Numbered from the stretch's first letter, positions 48,901 through 55,127 are shown. The stretch: DNA of 64,000 nucleotides from Halohasta salina (GCF_024178165.1 NZ_JAMZIE010000001.1:124001-188000); one strand, 5' to 3'. Notes: generated by a model not told the origin, from the sequence alone. Numbers and translations: made by a program.

Positions 48901-50521
48901 GCCGACACCACAGGGGTTCGAAAACGTGACGACCACGCCGTCGACGATCGGGCCTAATGAGACAACAACGGTCAGCGCCGATGTGGTCGACGAGCACAAC
49001 GAGTCGCTGGCCGATACCGAGGTGCGCTTCGAGAGCGGAAACGGCACATTGACGCCGTCGACCGACACCAGCGACGCGACCGGTTCCGTTGCGGCGAGTT
49101 ACGGACCGGCGCGAGTCGACGCTGATAGCAACGTGACGATCACGGCCGTCGCTACCGAGACCGGCATCGAAGCGAACACGACCGTCGAGGTGACTGCACT
49201 CGAACCGGTTGCGATCACCGACGTTGGCCTCGATCCGAACTCGATTGATCCGGGCGACAACGTGACTGTCTCGGCGACGGTCCGCGATCAGGTCGACGTC
49301 GGCTTCGAGGGGGCCACCGTCGAGTTCAGCCACGGCGGCAACGGAACGCTCTCGGCAGCAAACGATACCAGCGACGCCAGTGGTGGGGTCACGACGGTCT
49401 ACCAGTCGACCGAGGCGGATGCCGACTCCACGGTCGGCCTCGAACTTGCAGTTCCTGACGGTCCACATCGAAACGTGTCGCTCCCGGTCGGCTCGCTCCC
49501 ACAACCGGAGCCCGATAGCAGTGGCTCTAGTGACTCGACGACACGGATCATTGTCGACGGGGGCGACGACTCGGACGACGTCAACGAAGACGAGCCGGTC
49601 GACGTCCGCGAGACGGCTACGTCGATCGTCGTCGAGAACCCCCCAAGTGGCGAGCCAGTCGACCTCAACAAGGAGACGACCGGGCTGTCGTCGCTCTCGC
49701 GGACCGAGAACCTCTCGCTGGAGTCGGTGTCGATGACCGTCGACGAGTCGGCATCCTACCGGCTTGATTCGGCCAGCTACGAGTACGGCCGGATCCGGAC
49801 CACGAGGGATGGGGAGACCGAGACGGACACCCGGTCCGAGACGGTCGCCGACTTCGAGCGGTCGACCCAGCGGCTCCCGATCGGCTACCTCGAAGTGGAC
49901 GCGACCGCTGCCGACGAGTCGCTGTCGCAGGTCGACTTCGAATTCCGGGTGGCCAAATCCTACCTCGACAACCGGGCGACCGAATCCGACGAACTCGCCC
50001 TCTACCGACGCAACGAGTCGGGGTGGAACGCCCTCGAAACCCGCCAGCTCAGGGACAACGAGACCCACTACTGGTTCGAAAGCGAGTCGCCGGGGCTGTC
50101 GGTGTTCCCGATCGGCTCCGACCGGCGGCCCGTCGAGATCACCGAGCGGTCGGTGACCGCTGAGAAGGTCGCCCCCGGCGATGCTGTCGGCGCGACCGTC
50201 ACCCTCGACAACGAGGGGTTGCTGGATAACACGACGACCCTCCGGCTCACCGCCAACGGGCAGGTCGTCGACACCCGGTCGGTGACGGTGCCGGCCGGGG
50301 AGTCGGTGACGACCGACCTCGCATTCACCCCCGAGACCGAAGGCGAGTACGAGCTCGCGGTCGGCGGCTCGACGGTCGGTACAGTGACCGTCGAGGCCGG
50401 GCCGGGCGTCGGCGTCATCGAACCGCTCGGGACGTCATTCCCCGGCGTCGACAGCGGCTGGCTGTGGGCGGCTATCGTCGGTGCCGTCCTCCTGATTACC
50501 GCGGCGGTTCGGCGGTGGTAG
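36908..50521 (+). CDS. Giant surface protein of 4,537 residues with about 41 invasin-like Ig repeats and a C-terminal membrane anchor
   Basis: A secreted adhesin- or mucin-like protein. A signal peptide (LVVAVCLFVAGTAGVAVV) is followed by about 41 repeats of 85-105 residues that look like bacterial Ig-like (Big_1/invasin) domains. Each runs roughly PxxVDPGNxTxIxAxVxDExG, L..A.V.F, G.G.L, TSxxDGWVNxTYT, DA...V.I.VTAN. They are extremely rich in Asn-X-Ser/Thr sequons, so heavy N-glycosylation is likely. The only cysteine I see is in the signal peptide. After the last repeat (about base 49,500) come an Asp-rich linker, a PGF-pre-PGF-type domain (RLPIGYLEVDATAADESLSQ, THYWFESESPGLSVFPIG), a CARDB-like domain (VTAEKVAPGDAVGATVTL) and a final helix ending AAVRRW, without a PGF motif. 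The start at 36908 has GAGGTG 7 bases upstream. Four-domain cassettes repeat at ~1,215 bp. Two AT-rich stretches (37,040-37,500 and 47,130-47,460) stand out. Adhesion or cell-coat roles are inferred. Confidence 0.88.
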   Translation: MAAVPDPTARLVVAVCLFVAGTAGVAVVDDAVGVVSAQNGEEVDEVNIISIDPNRSSPGEDIVISVEFLNDSEPVEGVEEDATIYRDSEEVQRISGTSDNTGVATYNYTPTGDDVGSTTEVYVISGGNAVDKEFYVEFSIENIHNGTIEPDPVDPGNETNISARGFNEIDEPFVGNSEVIFEINNGNGNLTETTVTSNDDGWVNTTYEAVDTDAGRTVTVDITANETDANTTIPINVTANTAGFDNVTAEPQDPTADGNVSFTARVLDEANNPLNDTTVDFGTNGTGGFIRENATSNATGYVNTTYVPDRADNDSAVRLTLAPGTNAETNETVTFAPLSIVDFADESASPETVDPGENTTVTAEARDEFNASLANRTVDINAAGAGNLSTTQVDTDSEGNITVNYEAAPGDAGSDVEITIAANETNAETNVTVAVGANADAIRNVSADSPTPDPGEAVNVTAEVFDEAGNLLDNASVTFNATIDGDVDAGEFSSENATSGGNGVVNTTFTPNGSAANRTVTINVSADGTDVFNTTTLNVTANADRIDASVDPSEIDPGNETTVSAQVFDESGSPLPEANISIEASGGEGELNETNLNTTDEGWANTSYTAAGDDAGTDVQIDVTADDADAAANATVTVTANPDRFTNETVDPERPEPNESTNVSVRVRDESGSLLNGTGIELNVTTGNNSLEAVPTESDNRGWINATYTPTGDDADTEVAIEVTANETSANRTITFNVSGRAAAEFNQTVADPPEVDPLNTTNRNNKTTVGVLVFDQVGDRLNGSEIDFEVTNGTGSLNTSSTNSSDGWANVTYTANRSDAGSTVDIEANATGRNVTETIEVDVTANADEITALRATPGDEPNETVSINATVRDENSTELDGAIINITTNGSGTIEDGNVTSENGLVNTTYTPDRDDANRTLNVTFAAVNTSVENETTVDIPPLAAAKINETSLSVTEVDPGNTTEINATVRDQFGQSLNGSDVTFTSTYNGTFSGMQNTSDADGLVNATYTADDSDAGRTDTIYINASADDRNASASVDVEVTANPTNFTDRTVDPEEPEPNESTTVALRVRDESGSPLPDAGVEFSTTGDGDLNRTGFNATNAGWVNVSYTPNGSDANDSVDIEVTANTTDANETVTFNVSELAAAEFNQTVADPPEVDPINATYRDNETTVGVQVLDQVGETLNDTEIEFIVTAGAGDLNTSSINSSSDGWANVTYSATRSATNSTVDIEANATGRNVTETIQVEVTANADEITKLNAVPGDEPNETVGINATVLDEDGNELNASTVNVTALNGSGTVTNTTVTSNADGLIETEYTPNRSNASETIGLEFNATDTNTTNTTTFEIPLLAATTINETSLSVADVDPGNTTEINATVRDQFGQPLDGSTVNFTSTRNGTFNRDQNTSVDGGLVNVTYTAVDADANTTDTVYINASADDRDAFAVVEINVTANPTNITDATATNLAPEPNESTTITATVRDESNDPLPEANVSFETNGSTDFEAVSNTTDGAGSVSADYTPASNDSDTTVDLGIVAEANRSVLANVTLDVGPLAASGFANGTAEPSEIDPVDTGDRRNETNVSVQVLDQFGDPLNESDVSFSDDGEGNVTASGDTSNATGWVTTNYTAARGDANSTVNVTVNATDREVETNVSITVSQNPDRFEGATATPDPVDPGNTTTISAEVVDESNTSIADEAVEFNVTAGNGTFIGGGTTTTNTSNETGFVEAVYEPNRTDADTNVTIGLNATATNTTTNVTVEIGSLLPERITNGTASPTRIDPVDTGDRANVTNLSAQILDQFDEPLPGANVTFSDDGDGNLTVNRSTSNETGWVNATYAANRSDAGTNVTVDIEANTTNSTGQNATASIEINVTANPDRFEAINATPPADPSDPIEINATVLDESGDEYDGATIDFTRVVGNGTFDGSIETSDESDTDGFVTADYEPNRTDANRTVEVELNATATELTRTVTIDVSALSPAGFDNETVTLEAVDPGNETTLSARVLDEFNETFVGNETGGDAAGADVTFGTDGNGTLSPPTNTSNETGWVTTTYEAADADAGIEIVANITANATGVETEIPFNVTANPTTFTNRTVDPEPPEPNESTTVALRVRDESEDPLGDVGVAFNVSDGEGDLNRTGFNATDAGWANVSYTPSGEDANKSVTINVTANATTANETVTFDVSERAAEEFNRTVADPAEVDPLNTTYRDNETTVGVLVLDQVGDRLNDSEIEFTVTNGTGDLNTSSTNSSDDGWANVTYTANSSDAGSTVEIEADAVNRSVNATIEVNVTANADRITDLNANPGGEPNETVEINATVLDESGDELDGAIINITALNGSTNVTDGTVRSDDGLIETTYEPVYDDANRTIELQFNATDTTATNTTTFDVPPLAATKINETNLTVTEVDPGNTTQVNATVRDQFGQPLNESDVTFTSQRSGTFSAVQNTSDDDGLVNATYTAADVDANTTDTIYINATGREAFATVAVEVTANPANFTEPTIIPEQPEPNESTNIALQVLDESDDPLPDAGVELTRGSANGTLNDTGLTSTDDGWLNTTFTPNGSDADTEVRLNVTANETDANTTVAFNVSERAAESFVDVSAASPEIDPVDDENRTNTTNISARVLDQVGDRLEGANVTFSTDSENGTLTDVENESDENGWVNATYVANRSDANTTVTVTIDATDRSAETNVSITVTANADRISDLNAVPDEQPNETVDINATVLDESGTELDGAEITITALNGSGNVTNATVESDGDGLVETKYDPVREDANETIELAFNATNTTATNTTTFDVPPLAATTINETTLTVGAVDPGNTTEINATVYDQFDQPLNGSTVNFSSTRNATFSGVQNTSVDGGLVNATYTANDSDANTTDTIYINATDREVVATVDVEVTANPANFTEATITPEVPEPNESTDIALQVLDESDTPLGNASVALTKASANGTLDDTGLTSTDDGWLNTSYTPNGSDADTEVRIDVTANETDANRTVAFTVGERAADTINASAAPEAIDPVNTGNRTNTTNISARVFDQVGEPLQGANVSFTTDSENGTLTDVDDESDSDGWVNATFQAARSDTNETVMVTINATDRSVEATQNVTVTANADAIVNATADPATVDAGTRSIINATVLDEDANELEGANVTFDSDGNTSVDPIVNTSLANGTVKAAYTPDDEDANGTVTITIEANRTGANATATLSVNRLDADTIRDASGEPSTVAPGNTSTITATVYDSLDQTIEGENVSFSDDGNGTVESIANTSGDNGTVEARYTATRDDAGGNVTIDINATETGANTTVEVAVDELAIESFGNRSTDSDEIDPLNSVGTLDNETNLSARVFDQVGEPLDDANVTFNVTQGNGTLGNETVTSDDGWINTTYRADRNDANTTVVVSLNATGSDAETNLTVNVTANPYDLKGINGIPDEADPGDEINISLTVVDEADNPYSGQDVEFGNFEDSTVYPGEDTSGTDGNISTKISIVPEDIDTGVRFIIDPATEDIDSVVKLIEVTENADNITNINVIPTPVDPNETATISATVLNENNTKMTGANISFEPYGEGNVTPSTDNSSDGNVSTTYDPARADADSNVTVTINATDTDAERNATVQVDDLKPVAIADAGTTPARVEPNETATINATVEDQFGEPLPGEAVTFETNATGTLTVDNATSGSNGTVDATFRPTAAENATITIAANRTNASTNTTLRVLDLEPTTFTDVDATPAEITAGNRTNLSARVRDQLGDPFDGGTVSVDTDWNGTLGNDTVTSDDGWVNTTYRANESDVNRTVTVTFEADNGTANTSVGFFVRPTPQGFENVSVDPPEIQPNETARVSADVVDERNESLDGVDVTFRTDGNGTVAPSTNTSQSGAVSTTYEPAREDADSNVTVTVIANETGVETNATVQVSKLLPTRFDNGTAAPGEIVAGNQTNLSAQVRDQLDEPLPGRNVTVETDGNGTLGATNVTSGDDGLVNTTYRANESDVRQTVGVTFESVNGSANTTVEFDVRPTPQGFENVTTTPSTIGPNETTTVSADVVDEHNESLADTEVRFESGNGTLTPSTDTSDATGSVAASYGPARVDADSNVTITAVATETGIEANTTVEVTALEPVAITDVGLDPNSIDPGDNVTVSATVRDQVDVGFEGATVEFSHGGNGTLSAANDTSDASGGVTTVYQSTEADADSTVGLELAVPDGPHRNVSLPVGSLPQPEPDSSGSSDSTTRIIVDGGDDSDDVNEDEPVDVRETATSIVVENPPSGEPVDLNKETTGLSSLSRTENLSLESVSMTVDESASYRLDSASYEYGRIRTTRDGETETDTRSETVADFERSTQRLPIGYLEVDATAADESLSQVDFEFRVAKSYLDNRATESDELALYRRNESGWNALETRQLRDNETHYWFESESPGLSVFPIGSDRRPVEITERSVTAEKVAPGDAVGATVTLDNEGLLDNTTTLRLTANGQVVDTRSVTVPAGESVTTDLAFTPETEGEYELAVGGSTVGTVTVEAGPGVGVIEPLGTSFPGVDSGWLWAAIVGAVLLITAAVRRW
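38834..40048 (+). repeat. Four-domain cassette 1 of the giant surface-protein gene
   Basis: Encodes four successive Ig-like domains with distinct opening signatures: PEPNEST, then VDPLN..NKTTVGV, then DEPNETVSINATV, then VDPGNTTEINATVRDQFGQ. The length is 1,215 bp (405 residues), and cassette 2 follows directly. Confidence 0.8.
40049..41269 (+). repeat. Four-domain cassette 2 of the giant surface-protein gene
   Basis: Same order of the four domain types as cassette 1, 1,221 bp. A further PEPNEST-type domain starts right after it (41270), but the series is then broken by differently ordered domains up to 43165. Confidence 0.8.
43166..44380 (+). repeat. Four-domain cassette 3 of the giant surface-protein gene
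   Basis: PEPNEST, VDPLN..DNETTVGV, GEPNETVEINATV and VDPGNTTQVNATVRDQFGQ domains in the same order, 1,215 bp, as in cassettes 1 and 2. Confidence 0.8.
44381..45598 (+). repeat. Four-domain cassette 4 of the giant surface-protein gene
   Basis: Same order, 1,218 bp; the second domain is the VDPVDDENR..NTTNIS variant. Another PEPNEST domain follows at 45599, after which the order changes again. Confidence 0.8.
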
Positions 50522-50777
50522 CAGCACGTCGGTCCCGACTCGGCAGAAGATGGGATCGTCCCGGATCCGGCGAGATCACCATCTTATACATGGGCTCGTT
50601 GTGCAACTGGGACCTCTGGATCGGACGGAAATCGATGCGTACGTCGACCGCTGTCGGCAACTCGTCGACTCCTCGCCACAGATGGCGTTGGGACTCCTAC
50701 GAGCGAACACAGTGAGCGAGGGAGAGAGTACGGCGAGGCCACTGAGCGAGTTCGAGCAAACCGAGAACGAAGTGAAG

Positions 50778-50849
50778 TGGACTCGCTGGGATTTGAACCC
50801 AGGGCCTCTTCCTTGCGAAGGAAGCGATCTACCGCTGATCTACGAGCCC
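50778..50849 (-). tRNA. tRNA-Ala (anticodon CGC)
   Basis: Read on the minus strand, it folds as a full cloverleaf. The acceptor stem is GGGCTCG/CGAGTCC (one G-U pair) and the D arm is GATC/GATC. The anticodon stem is CTTCC/GGAAG with loop TTCGCAA (anticodon CGC), and the T arm CTGGG/CCCAG has loop TTCAAAT. The discriminator base is A. CCA is not encoded and there is no intron. Confidence 0.95.
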
Positions 50850-50895
50850 GCATCCGAACAGAGCCGAGCGCTGTACTTGTATGTTCTGTTTCGAT

Positions 50896-51465
50896 TTACG
50901 TGTCCAACAACCCGACCGCGCCTGCCAGCAACCCGAGCAACAGCCCGGTGAAGTGGGCCACCAGCGCGACGCCCGGTCGACCAGTCGCTATTGTAACCAC
51001 CAGCGCCGCCAGCGCGAACAGCGCGAACTGCGCCCGCGGCGGAAGCCGGATGCGATCCAGCAGCGTCGACGCCACGACGTTCCCCGCCAGCAGGTAGCCG
51101 ATCAGGCCGAATACCGCCCCGCTCGCGCCGAGGACTGCCGTGCCGGGCCCGAGCAGGCCCGTAGAGACCACCTGTGTGATCCCCGCGAGCGCGCCCACCG
51201 TGAGGAAAAACAGGTGGAACCGCCAGCGCGTCGTCCGGCGTTCGACCAGCAGCCCGGCCAGCAGCAGCGCGAGGCTGTTCGACAGCAGATGGGGGATCGA
51301 CCCGTGGGCATACACGCTCGTCACGATCGTCCACGGGTCGGCGGTGATCGGCGGCGCGAGCACGAACAGCCCGAGGAGGCCGACGAGACTGGCGACGCCT
51401 TGGAGCGCGAAGACGACCACGAAGAGCAGGAGGGTTTCCACCGTCGGGCTTCGTGCGGAGGCCAT
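50896..51465 (-). CDS. Rhomboid-family intramembrane serine protease
   Basis: 189 residues, the compact six-helix rhomboid form. HGSIPHLLSNSLALLLAG carries the oxyanion-region histidine and asparagine. GASGAVFGLIGYLLAG has the GxSG catalytic serine (near residue 114) and VAHFTGLLLGLLAG the catalytic histidine near the C-terminus. It cleaves membrane-protein substrates within the bilayer; the substrate is unknown. A palindromic TATA-like word at 51484-51494 lies 19-29 bases upstream. Confidence 0.92.
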   Translation of the reverse strand: MASARSPTVETLLLFVVVFALQGVASLVGLLGLFVLAPPITADPWTIVTSVYAHGSIPHLLSNSLALLLAGLLVERRTTRWRFHLFFLTVGALAGITQVVSTGLLGPGTAVLGASGAVFGLIGYLLAGNVVASTLLDRIRLPPRAQFALFALAALVVTIATGRPGVALVAHFTGLLLGLLAGAVGLLDT

Positions 51466-51483
51466 ACGTAGGGTTGGTCGACC

Positions 51484-51494
51484 AGCTTAAAAAG
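51484..51494. promoter_or_regulatory. Palindromic TATA-like word, possibly bidirectional
   Basis: GCTTAAAAAGC is almost its own complement. Leftward it is correctly placed for leaderless rhomboid transcription (ATG first base at 51465). Rightward it would start transcription near 51,515, running into the structured repeats. Confidence 0.45.
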
Positions 51495-51545
51495 CAATAT
51501 TATGGTTTCGAGGGTGGTGCGTTGTGCGGCTCCTCGAACGTGAAC

Positions 51546-51665
51546 AACCAGAAAGCCCCGACTGGCTCCAGTCGAGGGCCTCGCTGCGCTCCTCAGCCGC
51601 TACGCGGCTTCCGGTGCTTACTTCGGCCGTCTTCCCGGAGCCAGTCGCCCCTTTCAGTCCCACCC
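51546..51665 (+). repeat. Structured 120-bp repeat, left copy
   Basis: Opens AACCAGAAAGCCCC and closes GCCCCTTTCAGTCCCACCC. Inside are an outer stem CGACTGGCTCC (51559-51569) / GGAGCCAGTCG (51637-51647) and an inner hairpin AGCCGC-TAC-GCGGCT. The right copy is the same element inverted, with different but still complementary stem sequences. The overlapping open frames look like non-coding by-products of the high GC. Confidence 0.8.
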
Positions 51666-51689
51666 ACAGCCGGTGGATCAGCCGCCATC

Positions 51690-51809
51690 GGGTGGGACTG
51701 AAAGGGGCCGCTCTCTCGACGAACCCCGGCGACGTAAGCACTGGAGGCCGCGAAGCGGCCGAAGCGCGCAACGAGCCGCGGGAGTCGAGAGAGCGGGGGC
51801 TTTCTGGTT
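51690..51809 (-). repeat. Structured 120-bp repeat, right (inverted) copy
   Basis: On the minus strand it opens AACCAGAAAGCCCC and closes GGCCCCTTTCAGTCCCACCC, with outer stem CGCTCTCTCGAC (51709-51720) / GTCGAGAGAGCG (51784-51795) and inner hairpin GGCCGC-TTC-GCGGCC. It is exactly as long as the left copy, with a 24-bp spacer (51666-51689) between them. Confidence 0.8.
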
Positions 51810-51996
51810 CTTTGCAGTCGACACGCTCACTGCCTCAATACTGGATTGACCCTCTCCAGTCGACACGTATTCGTCGTACACACCAGCAGCTCACCGGGAT
51901 AAAACAAATGAAAAGTCTAGAGGCGCGGGACGCCTTAGCGCCGCGGTGGGTTCGGTCGCAGGTCGACGAACGAGCCGCGACCGCTCGGTGCGGAGA

Positions 51997-52305
51997 TCAG
52001 TCTTCGAGGACGATCTCGATGCTCACGTCGTTCGGCACCTGGACACGCATGAGCTGGCGGAGCGCGCGTTCGTCGGCATCCAGATCGATGAGCCGTTTGT
52101 GGACGCGCATCTCCCAGTGCTCCCACGTCGCGGTCCCTTCGCCGTCAGGGGATTTCCGCGAGGGGACTTCCAGCGTCTTGGTCGGCAGCGGAATCGGCCC
52201 GCTGAGCGTGACCCCGGTCTTCTCGGCGATCTCTCGAACGTCGTCGCAGATGTTGTCGAGGTCCTCGGGGTGGGTACCAGCGAGGCGGACGCGTGCTTGC
52301 TGCAT
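51997..52305 (-). CDS. rps10: Small ribosomal subunit protein uS10
   Basis: 102 residues, the normal archaeal S10. [21 protein letters not shown] opens it, [22 protein letters not shown] is the loop region and [20 protein letters not shown] the C-terminal core. Its ATG directly follows the tuf stop (TAAATG), so the two genes are co-transcribed, with tuf first. Confidence 0.97.
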   Translation of the reverse strand: MQQARVRLAGTHPEDLDNICDDVREIAEKTGVTLSGPIPLPTKTLEVPSRKSPDGEGTATWEHWEMRVHKRLIDLDADERALRQLMRVQVPNDVSIEIVLED

Positions 52306-53571
52306 TTATCGCTCGTTGACTTCGAGCACTTTGCCGGCCGCGATGGTCTGACCCATGTCACGGACGGCGAAGCTACCGAGCTCGGAGATCTCGCCCGAGG
52401 GCTCGATGCTGAGCGGTTTCTGCGGGCGCACGGTCACGATGGCGGCGTCGCCCGATTTGATGAAGTCGGGATCCTCTTCGGCGACCTCGCCGGTCGAGGG
52501 GTCGAGCTTCTGATCGATCGACTCGATCGTACAGGCGACCTGTGCCGTGTGGGCGTGGAAGACCGGCGTGTAGCCGGCGGTGATCACGCTGGGGTGCTGC
52601 ATGACGACGAGCTGGGCCTGGAAGGTCTCGGCGACCTTCGGCGGGTCGTCGGCCGGACCACAGACGTCACCACGACGGATGTCGTCCTTGCCGATGCCAC
52701 GAACGTTGAACCCGACGTTGTCACCGGGGCCGGCGCTCGGGACTTCCTCGTGGTGCATCTCGACGGTCTTGACCTCGCCGCCGACGTCCGAGGGCTGGAA
52801 GGAGACGTTGTTACCCGGTTCGAGCGTCCCGGTTTCGATACGTCCGACCGGGACCGTACCGATACCCGAAATCGTGTAGACGTCTTGGATCGGGAGTCGG
52901 AGCGGCGCGTCCGTCGGCGGCTCGACTTCCGGCAGGTCGTTGAGCGACTCCAGCAGGGTGTTGCCGTCGTACCAACCCGTGTTGTCGGACTCCTCGGCGA
53001 TGTTGTCGCCTTCGAAGGCCGAGATCGGGATGAATTCGGCGTCGTCCGTGTTGAAGCGGACCTGCTTGAGGAGCTGGGTGACCTCCTCGCGGACTTCGTT
53101 GTAGCTCGACTCCTCGTAGTCGACGAGGTCCATCTTGTTGATGCCGATGATGAGCTCGTTGATACCGAGCGTGCGGGCGAGGAAGACGTGCTCGCGGGTC
53201 TGGGGTGCGACACCGTCGTCTGCCGCGACGACGAGGACCGCGTTGTCAGCCTGCGAGGCACCCGTGATCATGTTCTTGACGAAGTCACGGTGGCCCGGAC
53301 AGTCGACGATAGTGAAGTAGTACTCGTCGGTGTCGAACTCTTGGTGGGCGATGTCGATGGTGACACCACGCTCTCGCTCCTCGGCGAGGTTATCCATGAC
53401 GTAGGCGAACTCGAATCCACCCTTGCCCTTCTCCTCGGCCTCTTCTTTGTGCTGTTCGATTACGTGCTCGGGGACCGATCCTGTCTCGTACAGGAGCCGT
53501 CCGACGAGCGTGCTTTTGCCGTGGTCGACGTGGCCGATGATGGCCAAGTTCTGGTGCGGTTTCTCACTCAT
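52306..53571 (-). CDS. tuf: Translation elongation factor EF-1alpha (EF-Tu family)
   Basis: 421 residues from [20 protein letters not shown] at 53571; longer frames upstream are not coding. It has the G1 loop GHVDHGKST, switch [19 protein letters not shown] (GINKMDLVD), the SAFEGDN region, and domains 2-3 ([33 protein letters not shown]). It carries aminoacyl-tRNA to the ribosome using GTP. It is the first gene of a pair with rps10. Confidence 0.97.
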   Translation of the reverse strand: MSEKPHQNLAIIGHVDHGKSTLVGRLLYETGSVPEHVIEQHKEEAEEKGKGGFEFAYVMDNLAEERERGVTIDIAHQEFDTDEYYFTIVDCPGHRDFVKNMITGASQADNAVLVVAADDGVAPQTREHVFLARTLGINELIIGINKMDLVDYEESSYNEVREEVTQLLKQVRFNTDDAEFIPISAFEGDNIAEESDNTGWYDGNTLLESLNDLPEVEPPTDAPLRLPIQDVYTISGIGTVPVGRIETGTLEPGNNVSFQPSDVGGEVKTVEMHHEEVPSAGPGDNVGFNVRGIGKDDIRRGDVCGPADDPPKVAETFQAQLVVMQHPSVITAGYTPVFHAHTAQVACTIESIDQKLDPSTGEVAEEDPDFIKSGDAAIVTVRPQKPLSIEPSGEISELGSFAVRDMGQTIAAGKVLEVNER

Positions 53572-53742
53572 GGTAAGTAACGCGCTAAGGCGCTCTGTGG
53601 GGAGTCTTTTGACTGATTCCCGTAAAACCATTTCGATACGTCGCCCGGGGGACACCCGCGCCGTCTTGCGGTTTGTGGGAGCAAGTGACACACACGACGC
53701 CCGTATCCGACAGCCGCCTGCCAACCGGCAGCGACGGACTCA

Positions 53743-53750
53743 TTTTTAAC
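53743..53750 (+). promoter_or_regulatory. TATA-like box of the membrane-tethered HTH gene
   Basis: TTTTTAAC centred 27 bases before the ATG at 53774, which fixes that ATG as the likely leaderless start over the in-frame ATG at 53756. Confidence 0.6.
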
Positions 53751-53773
53751 CCTCGGTGAATGTACACCGTGTA

Positions 53774-55006
53774 ATGAACGCCGGCTATCGCCGTCTCCTC
53801 GTGGTCTGTCTCGTCGTCGCCCTCGCAGTCGGCGGCGGCCTCTCGCTTCTGGTCGGGCCGGTCGGCGGCCAGTCCGGGGCGCTGTTCCAGCAGGAGGCGA
53901 TCGACGCCGACGAGGTTCGGATCTCGGTCGACGTCCGCGAAAACGGGTCGGCGGCCTGGCGAATCGAGTTCTGGCGCGTCCTCGACGACGCCGAGAGCCG
54001 GGCGGCCTTCGAGTCGCTGCGGAGCGACATCCGGGAGGACCCCGACAGCTACACCCGGGAGTTCGCCGGCCGGATCGACACCACCGTCGGCGCGGCGAGC
54101 AACGCGACCGGCCGCGAGATGACTGCCGACGGCTTCACCGTCGAGACCGACCGCCAGTCGCTGGCCCGGGAGTACGGCGTCGTCCGCTACGGCTTCGAGT
54201 GGGACGGGTTCGCCGCCGTCGAGGGCGAGACGCTGGCGGCCGGCGACGCCATCGAGGGGATCTATCTCGACGACCGGACGCGGCTGCTGATCAGCTGGCC
54301 CGCGGGGTACGAGCTCCAGTCGGTCGCCCCCGAGCCCGACGACAGACGCGAGACTGCCGTCCTCTGGCAGGGCACGCGCACCGAGTTCATCTCGGGGGAG
54401 CCGCGGGTGATCGTCACCCCGGCAGGGACGGGCGTCGGTGCCGGGACGGTCGCCGCCGGCCTGGCAGCCCTCGCCGTCGTTGCGGGGCTGGCCGGCTGGC
54501 TCCTCCGTCGACGGTCCAACGGGGGCCCCGGAGCGGGCCACCCCGGCGTGTCGACTGACGATACCACCGAGAGTCCGACCGTCGACGCCACCACGGATTC
54601 GACCACTGGGGAGGGGACGGCCACCACCCCAACCGGAGCGGAAACCAGCGAGGGAGCGGAAACCAGCGAGGGAGCGGAAACCAGCGAGGGAGCGGAAGCC
54701 AACGAGGAAAGAGCGACCGGAGCCGACAGTGACGCAGCCGGCGACGGGCCGGTCGACGACGAGTCGTCGGCAGCCGAGGTCGACGCGGAGCTGTTGAGCA
54801 ACGAAGAGCAGGTGATGCGGCTCCTGGAGGCCAACGGCGGGCGGATGAAACAGCAGACGGTCGTCGAGGAACTCGGCTGGACCGACGCCAAGACGAGCAA
54901 GGTCGTCAGCGGGATGCGCGAGGCGGGAACCATCGAGTCGTTCCGGATCGGCCGCGAAAACGTTCTCACGACCCCCGAGGACGATCCACGGGAGCCGAGC
55001 CCATGA
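53774..55006 (+). CDS. Membrane-anchored protein with extracytoplasmic domain and cytoplasmic winged-helix domain
   Basis: 410 residues. A signal or anchor (LLVVCLVVALAVGGGLSLLV) is followed by an external beta-rich domain (residues ~40-205, DEVRISVDVRENGSAAWRIEFW, EYGVVRYGFEWDGFAAVEG). One membrane helix (GTVAAGLAALAVVAGLAGWLLRRR, ~215-240) and a long Thr/Glu-rich linker come next. The C-terminal winged helix (residues ~340-400) reads NEEQVMRLLEANGGRMKQQT, VVEELGWTDAKTSKVVSGMR. The HTH should lie in the cytoplasm, so it may pass an outside signal to DNA, possibly after proteolysis. Three 18-bp tandem repeats encode AETSEG in the linker. This layout occurs in haloarchaeal regulators; its target is unknown. 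Confidence 0.82.
   Translation: MNAGYRRLLVVCLVVALAVGGGLSLLVGPVGGQSGALFQQEAIDADEVRISVDVRENGSAAWRIEFWRVLDDAESRAAFESLRSDIREDPDSYTREFAGRIDTTVGAASNATGREMTADGFTVETDRQSLAREYGVVRYGFEWDGFAAVEGETLAAGDAIEGIYLDDRTRLLISWPAGYELQSVAPEPDDRRETAVLWQGTRTEFISGEPRVIVTPAGTGVGAGTVAAGLAALAVVAGLAGWLLRRRSNGGPGAGHPGVSTDDTTESPTVDATTDSTTGEGTATTPTGAETSEGAETSEGAETSEGAEANEERATGADSDAAGDGPVDDESSAAEVDAELLSNEEQVMRLLEANGGRMKQQTVVEELGWTDAKTSKVVSGMREAGTIESFRIGRENVLTTPEDDPREPSP
54635..54698 (+). repeat. 18-bp tandem repeat, 3.5 copies, in a coding linker
   Basis: GGAGCGGAAACCAGCGAG is repeated three times exactly plus a partial copy, and encodes a GAETSE series in the linker of the membrane-tethered HTH protein. Confidence 0.95.
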
Positions 55007-55127
55007 TCCGGCTGCGCTCGACGCCACAACCGCACGACAGCGGCGGGTTCGAAACTGGCGTTAAACGAACGCAACTCGGCGACAACACCGAGAGTGTATA
55101 TCAGTACAGATGACATACACGGATCCA

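Noticed and set aside
50778-50849. tRNA-Ala as an attachment site for an integrated element
   Set aside because: No second copy of the tRNA 3' end and no integrase gene was found in the window.
51487-52351. Open frames over the structured repeats, for example 51487-51771 (minus) and 51524 onward (plus)
   Set aside because: Both copies of the repeat give the same kind of Arg/Ser/Pro-rich translation on both strands. The conserved feature is base pairing, not a protein.
54635-54698. CRISPR-like direct repeats
   Set aside because: The 18-bp units are contiguous with no spacers and are in frame in a coding linker.
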